In this document: one piece after another, positions 44,470 through 55,630 of the stretch
How the letters are laid out: each line of letters begins with the position of its first letter
Position numbering within the stretch: the stretch's first letter is position 1
Source of the DNA: Sthenelais limicola
Taxonomy: Eukaryota; Annelida; Polychaeta; Phyllodocida; Sigalionidae
Reading direction: 5' to 3'
Length of the DNA: 64,000 bases
Assembly: GCA_942159475.1 (NCBI GenBank)
Contig: OW804096.1
Location: 36,889,744 to 36,953,743, forward strand
Translations under genes and position numbers: made by a program
Notes under the pieces: model-generated
What the model was told of the DNA's origin: nothing
The model's database searches: none
Seen by the model: the letters and a program-made list of their open reading frames with translations, nothing else

Positions 44470-45340
44470 AAAATACACAAATATTTCACAGCTGAAGAAT
44501 ACCTCAACAGTACGATTATACTGCTGTTTATCTCTCACTTTTAGTAGCCTGAACAATGTACATTAGATACTTGATCTCAACAGTACAAAAGTAAAGAACG
44601 ATAAAAAAATGTGTTATAGAGATAAAATTCCCTTTATTTCATTGATTTGAGGTGACAATAACATTGTAGAACGGGATGCTTATGGAAAATAAAGAAATCA
44701 AATACAGGTTTGTCATTGTCATTCGGAAGCTGTTGATTATTGCGCTTTCCACTAGATGGCGACACCTTTTGGCGTAGACATGAACATAACATGAAATATG
44801 TTATTTTGAAATTGAATTGTTTTCTATGGTTTGTCATGCTTTTGTGGACACAGTCCCCGGTGAGAGGTTTCATCTGATCCCATTTGGTTGATATGCATTG
44901 TATTTTGTAATCTTCATTCGTCCTTGAATGACGGAGAAAATTGATATATGTGCTAGAAGCTATCTTTATTATTTCATTCTCTTAAACTGAGTAATATTCT
45001 TGGAAAGTAATGTAAAATCTAAATGTTCTCTCCATGGTGCATGCTTATAAATCATGCGAATAAAATTGTGAATAATGTATCTTCATAACGCTCTAGCTGA
45101 ATTGAAATAAAAATATTAAAACAAAACCAATCGAAATCAAATAATTAACACAAATTATTGTTTAATTATTCTTTTTTTATTATCGATCATTCATTGATAT
45201 ACAAGAGTAGCAAGTCAGCTATATTTTACATGGATCAAATATATACACCATCACATCTGTCAGTATAGTATCCTGTATCATAAGTATCATAACTATAGTG
45301 CATTCCTTATAACCTGGTAGTCGCATTTACCTGGGGCCTA
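44470..45340. other. No gene seen apart from a CTCF-like word
   Basis: AT-rich. The minus-strand frame at 44634-44873 has no domain. Confidence 0.5.
44749..44761 (+). promoter_or_regulatory. CTCF-like motif CCACTAGATGGCG
   Basis: Full match to the bilaterian CTCF core CCASYAGRKGGCR. Context is plain AT-rich DNA, so it stands out, but it is a sequence match only. Confidence 0.4.
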
Positions 45341-45417
45341 TTATTAACCACCTTAGGTTGAGACTAAAAGGGTTAATGACCGACATGTCTGGTCTGCTGG
45401 TGCACTAATGTGTGTAT
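45341..45417. repeat. Dispersed repeat fragment with CTGCTGGTGCAC
   Basis: TTGAGACTAAAAGGGTTAAT then GGTCTGCTGGTGCACTAATG; the same family as 1-360 and 8135-8312. It abuts a MITE. Confidence 0.55.
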
Positions 45418-45627
45418 GGGTCAGATTTTCATAAAATGTACAATTCGTCTTCACCAATCCACAAATGAGCTTAAAAATGCAGTTTAACATAACAGAATTG
45501 ATACTTTAAATCAATGCGATACCAAATATACTCAGATATACCGGTATTCATCATTTTCTAGCCAAATTTAGCAGAATTTCCTAATTGTGTAGAGCTGTCA
45601 ATTGTGCATTTTCTGAAAATCTGACCT
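45418..45627. mobile_element. GGGTCAG-family MITE
   Basis: Left GGGTCAGATTTTCATAAAAT, right TTTTCTGAAAATCTGACCT. TGTGTA occurs immediately outside both ends. Confidence 0.88.
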
Positions 45628-45699
45628 GTGTAAGAAACTCCTCCCCCAAACGTTCCACACACTTTTTAACAAATCTACCAATAGATATCCACTTTAGGG

Positions 45700-45829
45700 A
45701 GCCTACTGGCTGTTGAAACAATGTTTCCTTGCAATACCAAATATATTCAGATATACCCAATCCATCTTTAGTAGAATGTACCAAACATGTAGTGCTAGCA
45801 ATTGTACATTTATAGGAGGCAAGACCCAT
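45700..45829. mobile_element. GGGTCAG-family MITE, right part only
   Basis: CAATACCAAATATATTCAGA, ATGTAGTGCTAGC, AATTGTACATTTATAGG then CAAGACCC. Confidence 0.6.
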
Positions 45830-46192
45830 CATGTCGTTAACCACTAAACCCGATCCAACTTCCTTATACCCGTTTCACACTACACCAGATTGCACTTTCT
45901 TGAGCTCAGTTTCGTTCACCCCAAACCGCTTCTGAACCAGATCCAAAGCAAAGCAAGAGCAAGGCGTATTCAATTCGCTTCCAATGTATGTATGCCAGAG
46001 TGAACGGAACCAAATTGAAATATACAGCGAATGGAAATCCACAAGGATAGTCTGAACAGTTGCAACCTCTGGAAGGCGTTCAAAGCGCAGTATATATATA
46101 TACATAGAGTAATGTGGAAACAGTTTTGTAAACTATAGTTCGCCATAATTTGATTCACTGCGATTCGGTAGTGTCGTGTGAAAAGGACATTA

Positions 46193-46427
46193 GGGTCAGA
46201 TTTTCAGAAAATGTACAATTCGCCTTCACCAATCCTCTCAAATAACCAACATGTAAGACAAAAATGAGCTTCACAGTGTAGTTTAACATAACAGAACTGA
46301 TACTTTAAATCAATGCGATACCAAATATACTCAGATATACCCGGTATTCATCATTTCTCAGCCTAACTTAGCAGAATTTGCTAAATGTGTAGAGCTGCCT
46401 ATGGTACATTTTCTGAAAATCTGACCC
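46193..46427. mobile_element. GGGTCAG-family MITE
   Basis: Left GGGTCAGATTTTCAGAAAAT, right TTTTCTGAAAATCTGACCC. 4-bp duplication ATTA at 46189-46192 and 46428-46431. Among the best-preserved copies. Confidence 0.95.
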
Positions 46428-46731
46428 ATTAGTGGTAACCATGTTTGACTTTATCAGGTTATTAGGAATGAACTGTAGTTACACATTCGGTTTGAAATAA
46501 CAATTAATGTATCAAATCACATATGAAGAGGGAATGGGGCAATCCGATAATTGGAACAAATTATCGGACGAGATAAATGTTTGATTACGTGCCCCGAATT
46601 CCATTCATTATTTATTATATGCCCTTAGAAGAGAAATGCATTAAAAATAAATCTTTGTTTTCATTCTGAATCTCCGTGGAATAATTAAAAGTTGAGAGGA
46701 AACGAAATTCGAACGTATATATATTTATAAG

Positions 46732-47117
46732 TTATGTGTCACAGAAAAAATAGTCTTAAGTCCCACAAAAATGGATTTTGAGACAACATTATCTTCACAA
46801 AGATTCCAGTGATGTCAGCCGTTAGGAAATCTGATAAACTACTTTGTAACTTCTATCGACCTTTATCTTGGAAAGGGGTGATAATCTATATGTCTGGATG
46901 GCTAACCACGAGTAAAGAAGTTAAAAATATTCCCTTATGGTTACCTTAGAAACGCATGGACATATTATGTACAGAGTCTAGATATTTGGTACATGTATTC
47001 ATGCGTTTAAATCCGCTTAACACCAGAAAAATAAAAACTTTAAAAAAAAAGTGGAACCAAAACATTTGGAAAATATAATTTTTGTGACTTTAGATTAATT
47101 TTTCTGTGACATCTCAT
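46732..47117. mobile_element. TGTGTCACAG-family MITE
   Basis: Left TTATGTGTCACAGAAAAAAT, right ATTTTTCTGTGACATCTCAT. The interior GTCTAGATATTTGGTACATG is shared with 49811-50210. Confidence 0.7.
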
Positions 47118-47256
47118 ATAAACTGCATGCGCATAATATTGTTTTATTGCACCCTGTAACCCACCACAGCACAGATCTATAATAAAGATATATAAACCGT
47201 CGATAATAGATGCAAATAAGTTTTTAATTTTAACGACTTAACAAATTCATTCACAT

Positions 47257-47490
47257 GGGTCAGATCGTCAGAAAATATACAATTGGCAGCTCTACACATT
47301 TATTTAATTCTGCTAAATCAGGCTAAAACCGATGAATACCAGCTATATCTGAGTATGTTTAGTATTGTGTGGGTTTAAAATATCTGTTTTGCATTGTTAA
47401 ACTGTATTTTCAAGCAGATTTGTGTCTTAATTCTTGGTTATTTGAGAGAATTGGAGAAAGCAAATTGTAGATTTTCTGACAATCTGACCC
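47257..47490. mobile_element. GGGTCAG-family MITE
   Basis: Left GGGTCAGATCGTCAGAAAAT, right TTTTCTGACAATCTGACCC. Flanks ACAT / ATTA do not match. Confidence 0.88.
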
Positions 47491-47565
47491 ATTAAACATA
47501 AAGTTCTTGATGTACAGTATCAAAATCTATACATGTTACTATACTTATATATTAAAGCTGCACTC

Positions 47566-47900
47566 TCAGTTAACATGGGTAAAAGACTAAAGAGTTCCCA
47601 CATGTTCTGTTCCCCATTTATCCCACAATCCATCTAAAAGTCCTTTGAACACAATTCTCAAGGATTTTGCACGGTTATCTTTAGCTACAGGGTTTCACAA
47701 AATTCCACATTTAAATTTCGGAGGCCCACCAAAATCCTGTCCTGTAGTGGCTAATTTATTATCGCACACTAGTGGCCCGACTTCAAATTATTGTACAAAC
47801 ATATAACAGCAGCAGAATATTGTTAAATGCAGTCACATATATGACGTTATATGAGTATATTTCATAAGATGTTAGGTTGTAGTAGCTGAGAATGCAGCTC
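47566..47900. mobile_element. TTAA-flanked MITE, AGCTGCACTCTCAG type
   Basis: TTAA at 47562-47565. Left AGCTGCACTCTCAG, right CTGAGAATGCAGCT. The right TTAA is missing. Relative of 31956-32287. Confidence 0.7.
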
Positions 47901-47918
47901 CAAGAGGTGGTCGATTAA

Positions 47919-48026
47919 AGGGCCCAGTCCACTAAGCCGATTCTCATGCGATTCTCACGGAATTTAATGGAAAAGAGTCCTCCGCGGCGCAAAATCGCAT
48001 GAGAATCGGCTAAGTGGACTAGGCCC
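47919..48026. mobile_element. TTAA foldback MITE, AAGCCGATTCTCATG type
   Basis: TTAA at 47915-47918 and 48027-48030. Left AGGGCCCAGTCCACTAAGCC, right GGCTAAGTGGACTAGGCCC; 108 bp, almost entirely self-complementary. Confidence 0.92.
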
Positions 48027-48030
48027 TTAA

Positions 48031-48526
48031 CAAATTAATTATTACATGTATGTGGAAGTGGTGTTAGTAACAAATAGCTTCCCTCGGGGTTACTTTACAA
48101 TGATTACAATATTAGAGCAAAGGTTGCAATTGTTTCATATAGTGGTAATGGTAGTTATGTAAATTCACATTTAATGTTAAATACGCACCAGTCCAATCAC
48201 CAATTATGAATGAAAAATGCAGTTAAACGACCTGAAGGGATTTAAGGCGTAATTCTCCAAAATAAACATCAGGTTACAATAATAATATATTATTACACAT
48301 CCCTACAGCTTGTATAACAGTATATTTCATGTTTGGGTGCTCCTTTCTTGGCTTTCCTAGGTCTTCTAATACATTTTGATGGCTTTTGAAAATGAAATAA
48401 AACTTAACCTTAAACTACTGTTGGTGTGGATAATAATGGTGTTCCCTCGATTCTTCATCAATTTATTGGCATGAATCATGTTAATATCACATATTTAATT
48501 TTGTTATCTGTGGCAATAGCGTAGTA
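48031..48526. other. No gene seen
   Basis: AT-rich. GAAAATGAAATAAAACTTAACC near 48388, split by one base, might be a worn retroposon tail. Confidence 0.45.
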
Positions 48527-48759
48527 GGGTGAAGTCGTCAGAAAATGTACAATTCACCTTCACCAATCATCTCAAATAACCCAAATTTCATACGAAAATA
48601 AAGTTCAAAACACAGTTCAACCTAACCAAACAGATAGCTAGAATCAATGCAATCAGATATACTCGAATTTAACTAGTAGTGGCCAAAGTGCAGCCTAATT
48701 AAGCAGAATTTACTGAATGTGTAGAGCTGCCAATTGTACATTTTCTGAAAATCTGACCC
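48527..48759. mobile_element. GGGTCAG-family MITE
   Basis: Left GGGTGAAGTCGTCAGAAAAT, right TTTTCTGAAAATCTGACCC. 4-bp duplication AGTA at 48523-48526 and 48760-48763. Confidence 0.93.
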
Positions 48760-48867
48760 AGTAGACATATATACATGCAAACTAACTATGATTTGGGCTG
48801 TGTTCCTATTTCGCTTTGTGAAGTCTATTGAAATATTTGAAACTTTCAAATTGATCCCTTGAGATAA

Positions 48868-48915
48868 CGAAACAAATGTACAATTCGCCCTCACCAATAC
48901 TCCCAAATAACTCAA
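48868..48915. mobile_element. GGGTCAG-family fragment
   Basis: ACAAATGTACAATTCGCCCT then CACCAATACTCCCAAATAAC; left part only. Confidence 0.6.
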
Positions 48916-49810
48916 ATTAACTAAAACCTTTTCTAAGCTCGTACAATTTATTTTCAGTTTTCCTCGGATGAACTGGCAAAGATTCCGCTCTCCAACTCGG
49001 CAAGTGTTCCTTTCACAGCTTTAATCATTGTTTATAGCTTCAGCCACAGCGTGCTACTAATCTCCTCTTATATCCGTAAGATGGCTGCACTTGCCGGCCA
49101 TACATTTATTAACAGCCGCAAACACTAGGTGGCATGCAAACATGAGCAACAAGGCCACGCTAGTGCAGCAAAGCCGAGGAATAATCCTTTCATGGAACTA
49201 AACTTGTTATCTTATGAATGAAAGCTAATGGCTTTCTGGGCGGGGTTCATTCAATTCACAGCAATATTTGAGTCTATTGAGTTAGCATAATATTCACATA
49301 TGCCCAGTATAGTCTGTATTGATAAAGAACATGTACATATTCGTTGGTAGCAAAGAAACATTCCAGTTTGGTATCCTTCATAATTGGTACAACTGGATGG
49401 TTCTCTATTGTCTGTCGGGTAGCTTCCTTTTTTTTCAAAACATAAAAAAAACCTGGTAATATTTGATTTGATTAATTATTCACATCAATGGCGACAACAA
49501 AGGAAATGTCCATGTTTTGTTCATCCGCTTCTACCATTATTAAACAAAGAACATGAAAGAAGCCCATCGTATGTAAAGCAAAGTAAAGCACTAAAGCACA
49601 TATGAATCTGATCACTTTACTTTATATAAAACATGCAGTTTTCTCTGGTCATCTCAGCCTTGGCTCCCTCTCACTTAAGTTCATTCTCCTTTCACCCATC
49701 ATTAAATGCCTTATGTTTTGATTCTGAGCTACATCTCTATATATCCTGTATTATACTATATATTTACAGCGCTATGTTCATACATCGATTGCGTACACAT
49801 TACACATCAT
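48916..49810. other. Gene-free stretch with one CTCF-like word
   Basis: No exon seen. ACACTAGGTGGCA at 49122-49134 approximates the CTCF core. The GC is locally higher at 48970-49240, including ATGGCTGCAC and GCCGGCC. Confidence 0.4.
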
Positions 49811-50210
49811 TTGTCATGTGTCACAGAAAAATGAATCATCAGTAAAAAAAGAAATAGATTCTGGGATAGTATCATATCATATTTGGAAAGATGAGATCAA
49901 GCCGGTTCCAATGATGGTAAACATTAGGACATCCAGTAAGCACAAATATATTTCTTTATGCATGAAGAAAATGATTGAAATATTGTTTAATGGTCAATCA
50001 CCAGTAAAGCAGTTGAATATAGTCCATAGGATAACCTCAGATATGATATATTCAAAACACAGTCTAGATATTTGGTACATGTATGTATGTCACTACGAGT
50101 GCAAAACGCCCACAAAATGAAAACATTCTGAGCAATTTCGTGAGGAACAACATCAGAAAAATAACTTTTTTTCCCGACTTATGACTCATCTTTCTGTAAC
50201 ACATCACACT
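49811..50210. mobile_element. TGTGTCACAG-family MITE
   Basis: Left TTGTCATGTGTCACAGAAAA then ATGAATCATC, right TATGACTCATCTTTCTGTAA then CACATCACA. The 100-codon frame at 49818-50120 lies wholly inside and has no domain. Confidence 0.75.
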
Positions 50211-50497
50211 TTAGCAATTGTTCTTCAAAATATTGTTTATAATACACTGTCTAATTTTGGCGGGAGATAATTTAGGCCTTTCAGGCACGGATTAATGATC
50301 TTGAGCTCCAAAAGATATCAGTTAGTGATATCCAAGATATCAAACAGAAAAATCTTTGTCTCTTTTAGAATAAAATATCCACAAAAATATCAGCCTATGA
50401 TGATAGTGGTAGTAGTATACAAGGTTTCCAATATGGCCGTACACCACTTCCGCCTCCGTTTTAGTTCTTTATAAATCCGCCAGGATGGGAGCATAAC
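50211..50497 (-). other. 3' flank / UTR of the minus-strand membrane gene
   Basis: Lies just past the stop codon of the gene. I did not find a clear AATAAA on the minus strand; a TATAAA-like variant sits near 50468. Confidence 0.4.
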
Positions 50498-50999
50498 CTA
50501 TGAGGTGTAATTTCCGGCGGTGTTGAAGTTCTGGGCATGCGCGTTGGTACCTGGATAAGAGCAGCGCTGAGTACTTCCGGGCATGGTGCTATTTCTTTCT
50601 ACTGGCGGACCATTTGGACCGGAACTAAATACTTCTGCTTCCGGGTCAAGTTCATAATACTGGGCAGGGTCATCCCCCTCAGAGAAGTCCTTCCTATGAA
50701 ACGTAGGACTCTCATAAACGTGTTCCACGTAACGAACGCCATAATCGTCTACTGGCTCTGATACTGACGTCATTCGTGGACGTGGCTGTGATGCCATGGT
50801 GCCTGATTCCGGAACCGGAAGTGGTTGTTGCGGACGGGTGCCGTTGTGGCGCTGCAGTTCCCACGTGCGGAAGTAGTTATGACCACCATTGAAGGCAGGG
50901 TGGAGCAGGGTGTTGTTCTTATTGACGTCACCAGCGGCGCTTCTGTGTGGTGGGCTGGCTTCCGGTCCTCTTGGACGACGGGAAGTCTTCATCCATTTC
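50498..50999 (-). CDS. Single-pass membrane protein, last exon (cytoplasmic tail)
   Basis: The minus-strand exon follows acceptor CTCTCTTCACAG and ends at TAG (50500-50498). Its first base completes an Arg codon begun by the transmembrane exon, giving ...FCLRR then KWMKTSRRPRGPEASPPHRS. The basic start is a normal stop-transfer signal. The tail of about 166 residues is polar and proline-rich with tyrosines (NGGHNYFRTWELQRHNG, VRYVEHVYESPTFHRKDF, AQYYELDPEAEVF) that could be phosphorylation or adaptor sites. It is locally GC-rich, unlike the surroundings. I do not recognise the family; adhesion molecules and receptors often have such tails. The ATG at 50992 is internal and is not the true start. 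Confidence 0.78.
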
Positions 51000-52269
51000 C
51001 TGTGAAGAGAGATATGAGGAACATCAGAAAGGCATCAAGGAGAAACAAGACTTCATAGTATCGGCAGTTGGCAAGTATAGTCAGGGGCAATGGTCTCAGG
51101 TAAGGCTATTCCTCCCTCACTATGTTATGATAATCTATTTTTAACTATTTAAACATTATCATATTATCATATCTTTTGATCAGTAATTGTAACTGTAAGT
51201 GTTATGTAGACTTTTCACTTTTTGAATGAATCAAACAATCAAAATGAGTTTTTTTGTTTTGTTTTATTCAACAAAATGTCCCATTTGACATAGGGAGGTC
51301 CCTCTTTTCAAACATGGGGTCTGTGCGGGGAGGGGGGGGGGGATGGGGGGGGGACTGGATTCTCTAACGTTGTACAATTTGAGAATATTTGTGGTTATAA
51401 TGACGCAAACAATTTCCTAGTGATGAAGTCAACGAAGGTTTGCTTAATTATGAGTCTAAAAGTTATTCCAATCCCTGAATATAATCCAAGGAAAGCGTAC
51501 CAATGAAGATCTAGTTATTCTGAGAAGAAAATTGATCTCCCTCTAACCTGACCATAAAGGCCTCTTCTGGAAAAACATATTTGAATTTCCTAAAATATTG
51601 TTGACATTGCATTTTGAAATATTTCAGAAAGGATCTTAAATTCTTGACTTTCGTTTTTCTTGCATCAATTGGCCAAATTTCAAATAATTTCACAAATTCA
51701 ATTTATACTCAATTGACGGAATATTTCTTTTTTAAATTCACTGTTCATAATGAAGTTGATTAATGCTTGGACTTTGCATTGAAATATATTCCATCAACTA
51801 GATGCATTCTTCTTACAAGAAACACTCTCAACATCGCTTCCCAAATCACCATGACAACATCACTCTGAATTTAGGCGTCGCAATAACGAATTATATTCCA
51901 GGACAAAGTCCACCCTTTTTCTCCCTTCAGTATCAATTTCATCCGCAGCCTGATGTGGAAATTTCAGAATGTTTGCTCAAAAATCTATTCTCTTGATTTA
52001 GACGCTATAATGGCGTTTGCATGAGCTAGAAGAATAAATATCCCCAACTCTCCTGGTCGGGAAATCCATCTCCGCGGCTAAAACTACTCTAAGCAATGCA
52101 ACAGCCGGAGGGAAAATCAAATTTAAGATGGAAATCTAAATGAATTAAAATCAATCAGGCAGCGGGGGGTTTTATCATTATAAATTTCCAGGAGGCAGGA
52201 ATAATTGGTAATGTCGGACTAGTTTAATGTTGCCTCCCTGATTCCATCCCAGCTAGATGCATTATGGTG

Positions 52270-52317
52270 TTTGTGTGTGTGTGTGGGGGGGGGGGGGGGG
52301 GGTGGGGGGGGGGGGTT
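52270..52317 (+). repeat. GT microsatellite and G-run
   Basis: GTGTGTGTGTGTG followed by long G-runs; G-quadruplex potential. Confidence 0.9.
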
Positions 52318-52416
52318 GAGCTTGTTAAGGTAATTTCATTGTTTCTATTTTTAAATTGTCTATAATCCGAATAGGTACTACTTTACTCTGACAGTATTGC
52401 TGAGATGTCTTTATAT

Positions 52417-52653
52417 GGGTCAGATTTTCAGAAAATGCACAATCTACAGCTCTACACATCAATCAAATTCTGCTAAATTAAAGTTAAAAAATATATAAAT
52501 ACTAGGTACATCTGCGTGTATTCTGTATTGTATTCTTTCAATAAATCCGTCTGGTTATGTTAAGCTGTATTTTAAACCTGATTTTCCACTTAAATTTGGG
52601 TTATTTGAGAGGATTGGTAAAGGTAAATTGTACGTTTTCTGAAGATCTGACCC
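52417..52653. mobile_element. GGGTCAG-family MITE
   Basis: Left GGGTCAGATTTTCAGAAAAT, right TTTTCTGAAGATCTGACCC. 4-bp duplication ATAT at 52413-52416 and 52654-52657. Confidence 0.93.
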
Positions 52654-53764
52654 ATATAATTGCTTTGATATTATCAAATTCTAAGTTTGAACATTTCGTT
52701 AAGTCACAGTTTATTCAAGTAAAGATCTACAAGAAGGTATTTCCAATTACTGCCTATGGTGACAATGCAAGTGCCTTGGAGCAACCCCCATATATGTTGG
52801 GAAAGGCCTGCTAAAATAACGAGGATGAACAATTTTGTTGATGGGAAATGATTGTGTTCATTTTATACCCTTATACTCATTGCATCAGAAAATAGACCTC
52901 TAAGGTGCCTTTTTGGACTCTTGCATTGCGACTGTTAGGTATCTTTAATTCGGGATACATGATTGATATTAATCGTATTCGTTCATCTTTCAATTTCAAA
53001 TAAATCTGTTTTCATATTGCATAATGGGTCATTTCTGGAGCGGAATTTGCATTCTCAATACAAAGGTTATAGCCTCAAAGTGTTATCTTTTACCTCTCTC
53101 TAAATATTTGTTTTAGTAAGCAACAGCAGTGGAGATAAAAATATTTAGATAATAGACAACAATTAATGGACGATTCATCATCCTCACCCTCATTCTATCT
53201 CATGTTTTTATTTTCCATTATTTTATCACCATACTGTTTTAGAATGTATTGATTGAACTGAAACTTAAGAGGGAAAGGGAAAGACCAGGACCAATGTTGA
53301 CCTCACCCTTTAAAAAAAACTTGAAGTAGAATCGACTGAGAGAAAACGACCGCCGGTGAGCGATAATAAGTGAAGCCACCAATTTTAACGGGCCTCAAAT
53401 CATAAATGAAAACTTTCATGATGCTCTGACGAGCTTTTCAAAATGTTGGTTAAATGACTTTTAGATGGGTTGGAAAAGACATTAATGAGTTGGAAAAAAG
53501 AAAAGACTTTAATGGGAAGAAGGTAATGTTGAAAGAATCATATATATTCATTGATATTAATCAGTCAGGTTCAGAAGGCAGTTTTGGACCCCTAGGTTTT
53601 AGGGGTCATTAACAGTTTTAGCCTTAGTCTTAGCCTTGTGGTTAAGCTTATCGCTGGATGTGAAATCGAGGAATGTGGCCGTCTGGACCTGACTGTAATT
53701 AGCAGAAAATACGGCTCTAATACTTTCATAACATGGTAACAACTGGCTTATAGAAATACCTTAC

Positions 53765-53846
53765 CTTCTGAGGCAGAATATGCCCACTACCAGTATCATA
53801 AACGCTATCGCCATGGCAACCAATATAATCACCACAATAGAGAGAT
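53765..53846 (-). CDS. Single-pass membrane protein, transmembrane exon
   Basis: An 82-bp exon between acceptor TTCTGTTACACAG and donor GTAAGG. It starts with two bases that complete a codon from the exon at 54482-54538 and ends with two bases completed by the tail exon. The product LSIVVIILVAMAIAFMILVV then GIFCLR is one uninterrupted membrane helix. Encoding the helix in its own small exon is common for type I receptors. Open frames on other phases across it are shadows. Confidence 0.8.
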
Positions 53847-54481
53847 CTGTGTAACAGAAAAAAACATCCTGTAATGAATCCAGTGATTAAGTTACTAATG
53901 AATGTTAGGATTAACATGGAATACAATCTGCCAGAAAACCATGAAGGCTCACAATGTCTTTTGTGGGGTCCTGCATATTTAAACCAACTGTGGTATTGCC
54001 ACTATACTATGGTGGCAGTGGTTCAGAGTAGTGAAAGTAGTTTAATAATGAATTAGTGATTTCAGATCTAAAAGAGAATAATATATCTATATATCTTTAA
54101 TATATCTATAATATATAGATCTATATATTTATAATAGATCTGTATATTATATATATATATTATGGGGCGACTCCACTAGAGAAAAACGGCGGCGACAAAT
54201 TTTGTTGTTGCCCACTAATTTGTTGCAACAAATATCCATACAGAAATAACAGTTCCCAGAGAATGTGGCAACACATCTGACACTCCACTATTTGCGTTTT
54301 CAATGCAAACATGAAATGAACTGTTGTTAGTGGGCAACAAGAACATTTGTCGCCGCCGTTTTTCCTCTATTGGAGTTCCACTATAAGAGACTAATATCCG
54401 TATCAACAGTCAAGAATCTAATAACAATAAAATGCTATTGTAACTGTTGTCCAAATAATAAAAGTAAACTGCAATACTCAC
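53847..54481 (-). other. Intron before the transmembrane exon
   Basis: About 635 bp, donor GTGAGT and acceptor ACACAG on minus. It contains a TA-rich tract (54080-54160) and a foldback MITE. Confidence 0.7.
54164..54382. mobile_element. Foldback MITE, ACGGCGGCGACAAA type
   Basis: Left GGGGCGACTCCACTAGAGAA then AAACGGCGGCGACAAA; right TTTGTCGCCGCCGTTTTTCC then TCTATTGGAGTTCCACT. Flanks TTAT / ATAA. The GTTGTTGCCCACTAA and TTAGTGGGCAACAA arms also pair. Confidence 0.85.
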
Positions 54482-54538
54482 CAGGAGAAAGTGATAATAT
54501 GTTGTCAAGAACACCAGCGACATTGTATCCATCCAACG
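54482..54538 (-). CDS. Single-pass membrane protein, juxtamembrane exon
   Basis: A 57-bp exon preceded by a strong pyrimidine tract and acceptor (CTCTTCTTTTCCAG) and followed by GTGAGT on the minus strand. It encodes LDGYNVAGVLDNILSLSP and contributes the first base of an Asp codon completed by the next exon, so it joins the helix in frame (SPDLSIVV). Probably the extracellular stalk. Upstream exons were not identified. Confidence 0.7.
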
Positions 54539-54887
54539 CTGGAAAAGAAGAGAATAAATTGGAAATTAATACAAATCAGTACTTAAGAAAAGAATATTTC
54601 TGACATGTTAATTTTAACAATGAAAAACATGCTCTTTTTGTGATGTGTAACAAAGAAATAAGTTTATAATCTCAAAAATTATATCTTTCAGTTGTCTTTT
54701 TCACAACAACACTTTGTGGGAATGGTATAACTCGCAGGTGTATTGTCCCTCCCTTTTTTCAAACTTCAAGATATAAGATTATAGTTCTTGGTAATTTTTA
54801 AAGATTTTCTAAACTTTAATATCGTTGGAATCTGCCTGATCTCATCTTTTTAGATATGATCTTAATTCAATTATGTTTGCGACTTAA
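54539..54887 (-). other. Start of the long upstream intron
   Basis: Nothing coding seen. TTTGTGATGTGTAACAAAGA near 54639 is a single end of the TGTGTCACAG family. All plus-strand patches from here to 64000 may sit inside this gene's intron. Confidence 0.4.
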
Positions 54888-55047
54888 AGGTTGGGTTCCA
54901 TTGCCACACTGCGTCTCCCGCTACTTCTCTCGTTTCTTTGATCCCGGTACCTTAGAGGTAATGGGAAGTAGCCGCTTCAAATCAAGCATGTTTGATTTGA
55001 AACGGGAGGAGTAGCAAAAGTAGTAGCAGGGCAGTGGAACCCACCCT
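54888..55047. mobile_element. TTAA foldback MITE, GCTACTTCTC type
   Basis: TTAA at 54884-54887 and 55048-55051. Left AGGTTGGGTTCCATTGCCAC, right GGCAGTGGAACCCACCCT. A shorter relative of 40654-40875. Confidence 0.85.
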
Positions 55048-55380
55048 TTAAAGTTTGTAACCTAGTGTTTGGTTTTTACTTTAAATATTGTATCTCAACA
55101 TTGTACCCGGAAGGGCACTAGTCTCAGTAGGATAGTACATAGATAAAGTTTACAAACAGCAGTTAAACGGTACATATAGCATCAATAAATTAAATACAAT
55201 AGTATGATGTAATCAATCAGACTATCTCGGCAGATAAGTCATGGAGCGACCTATCACCCAAGTACATCATTCTTTATCCTACACTTGCTGTGGTGCCCCT
55301 ATTCCCCAGCATTGGCTTGGGCGGACTCCCATGCTTGAAGAGTACAATCCTGAATTCCAGGTGTACTCTTTGAGCATTCT

Positions 55381-55410
55381 GAGCGGACTCTTTAATGAAA
55401 GAGTCCGCTC
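55381..55410. repeat. 30-bp palindrome
   Basis: GAGCGGACTCTTT paired with AAAGAGTCCGCTC around AATG. The inverted version is at 55433-55462. Confidence 0.92.
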
Positions 55411-55432
55411 CTAAGAGTCCTCTCAGATGCCT

Positions 55433-55462
55433 GGGCGGACTCTTTCATTAAAGAGTCCGCTC
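55433..55462. repeat. 30-bp palindrome, reverse copy
   Basis: GGGCGGACTCTTT, CATT, AAAGAGTCCGCTC. The centre CATT is the complement of AATG in the first palindrome. Confidence 0.9.
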
Positions 55463-55630
55463 AGGTATCTGTTGCAAATAATTTTGAACTTGGATTGGCC
55501 TGGATTCGAACCCAGGACCTCTCACATAAGTATAGGCTGGCAAGTAGAGTTGAAGGCTCTACCCACCCAGCCACAGAGGCTCAGATAGGATCTGTTGTAT
55601 ATAGCACAGTATGATTCCTGAAATAGAAAA

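Larger units (their letters stand above)
51000..53764 (-). other. Intron between the transmembrane and tail exons
   Basis: About 2.77 kb, donor GTAAGG to acceptor TTCACAG on the minus strand. It includes G-runs at 51328-51354 and 52270-52317 and a MITE at 52417-52653. Confidence 0.7.
55330..55620 (-). mobile_element. tRNA-derived SINE with palindromic tail region
   Basis: On the minus strand a tRNA-like head lies at about 55493-55590: A-box-like TGGCTGGGTGGGTAGAGC and B-box GGGTTCGAATCC about 55 bases apart. The body to the left carries two 30-bp palindromes. The acceptor stem and anticodon arm are not tRNA-like, so this is a SINE head and not a working tRNA gene. Confidence 0.65.

Noticed and set aside
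49818..50120. 100-codon plus frame
   Set aside because: Lies wholly inside a TGTGTCACAG-family MITE and has no domain.
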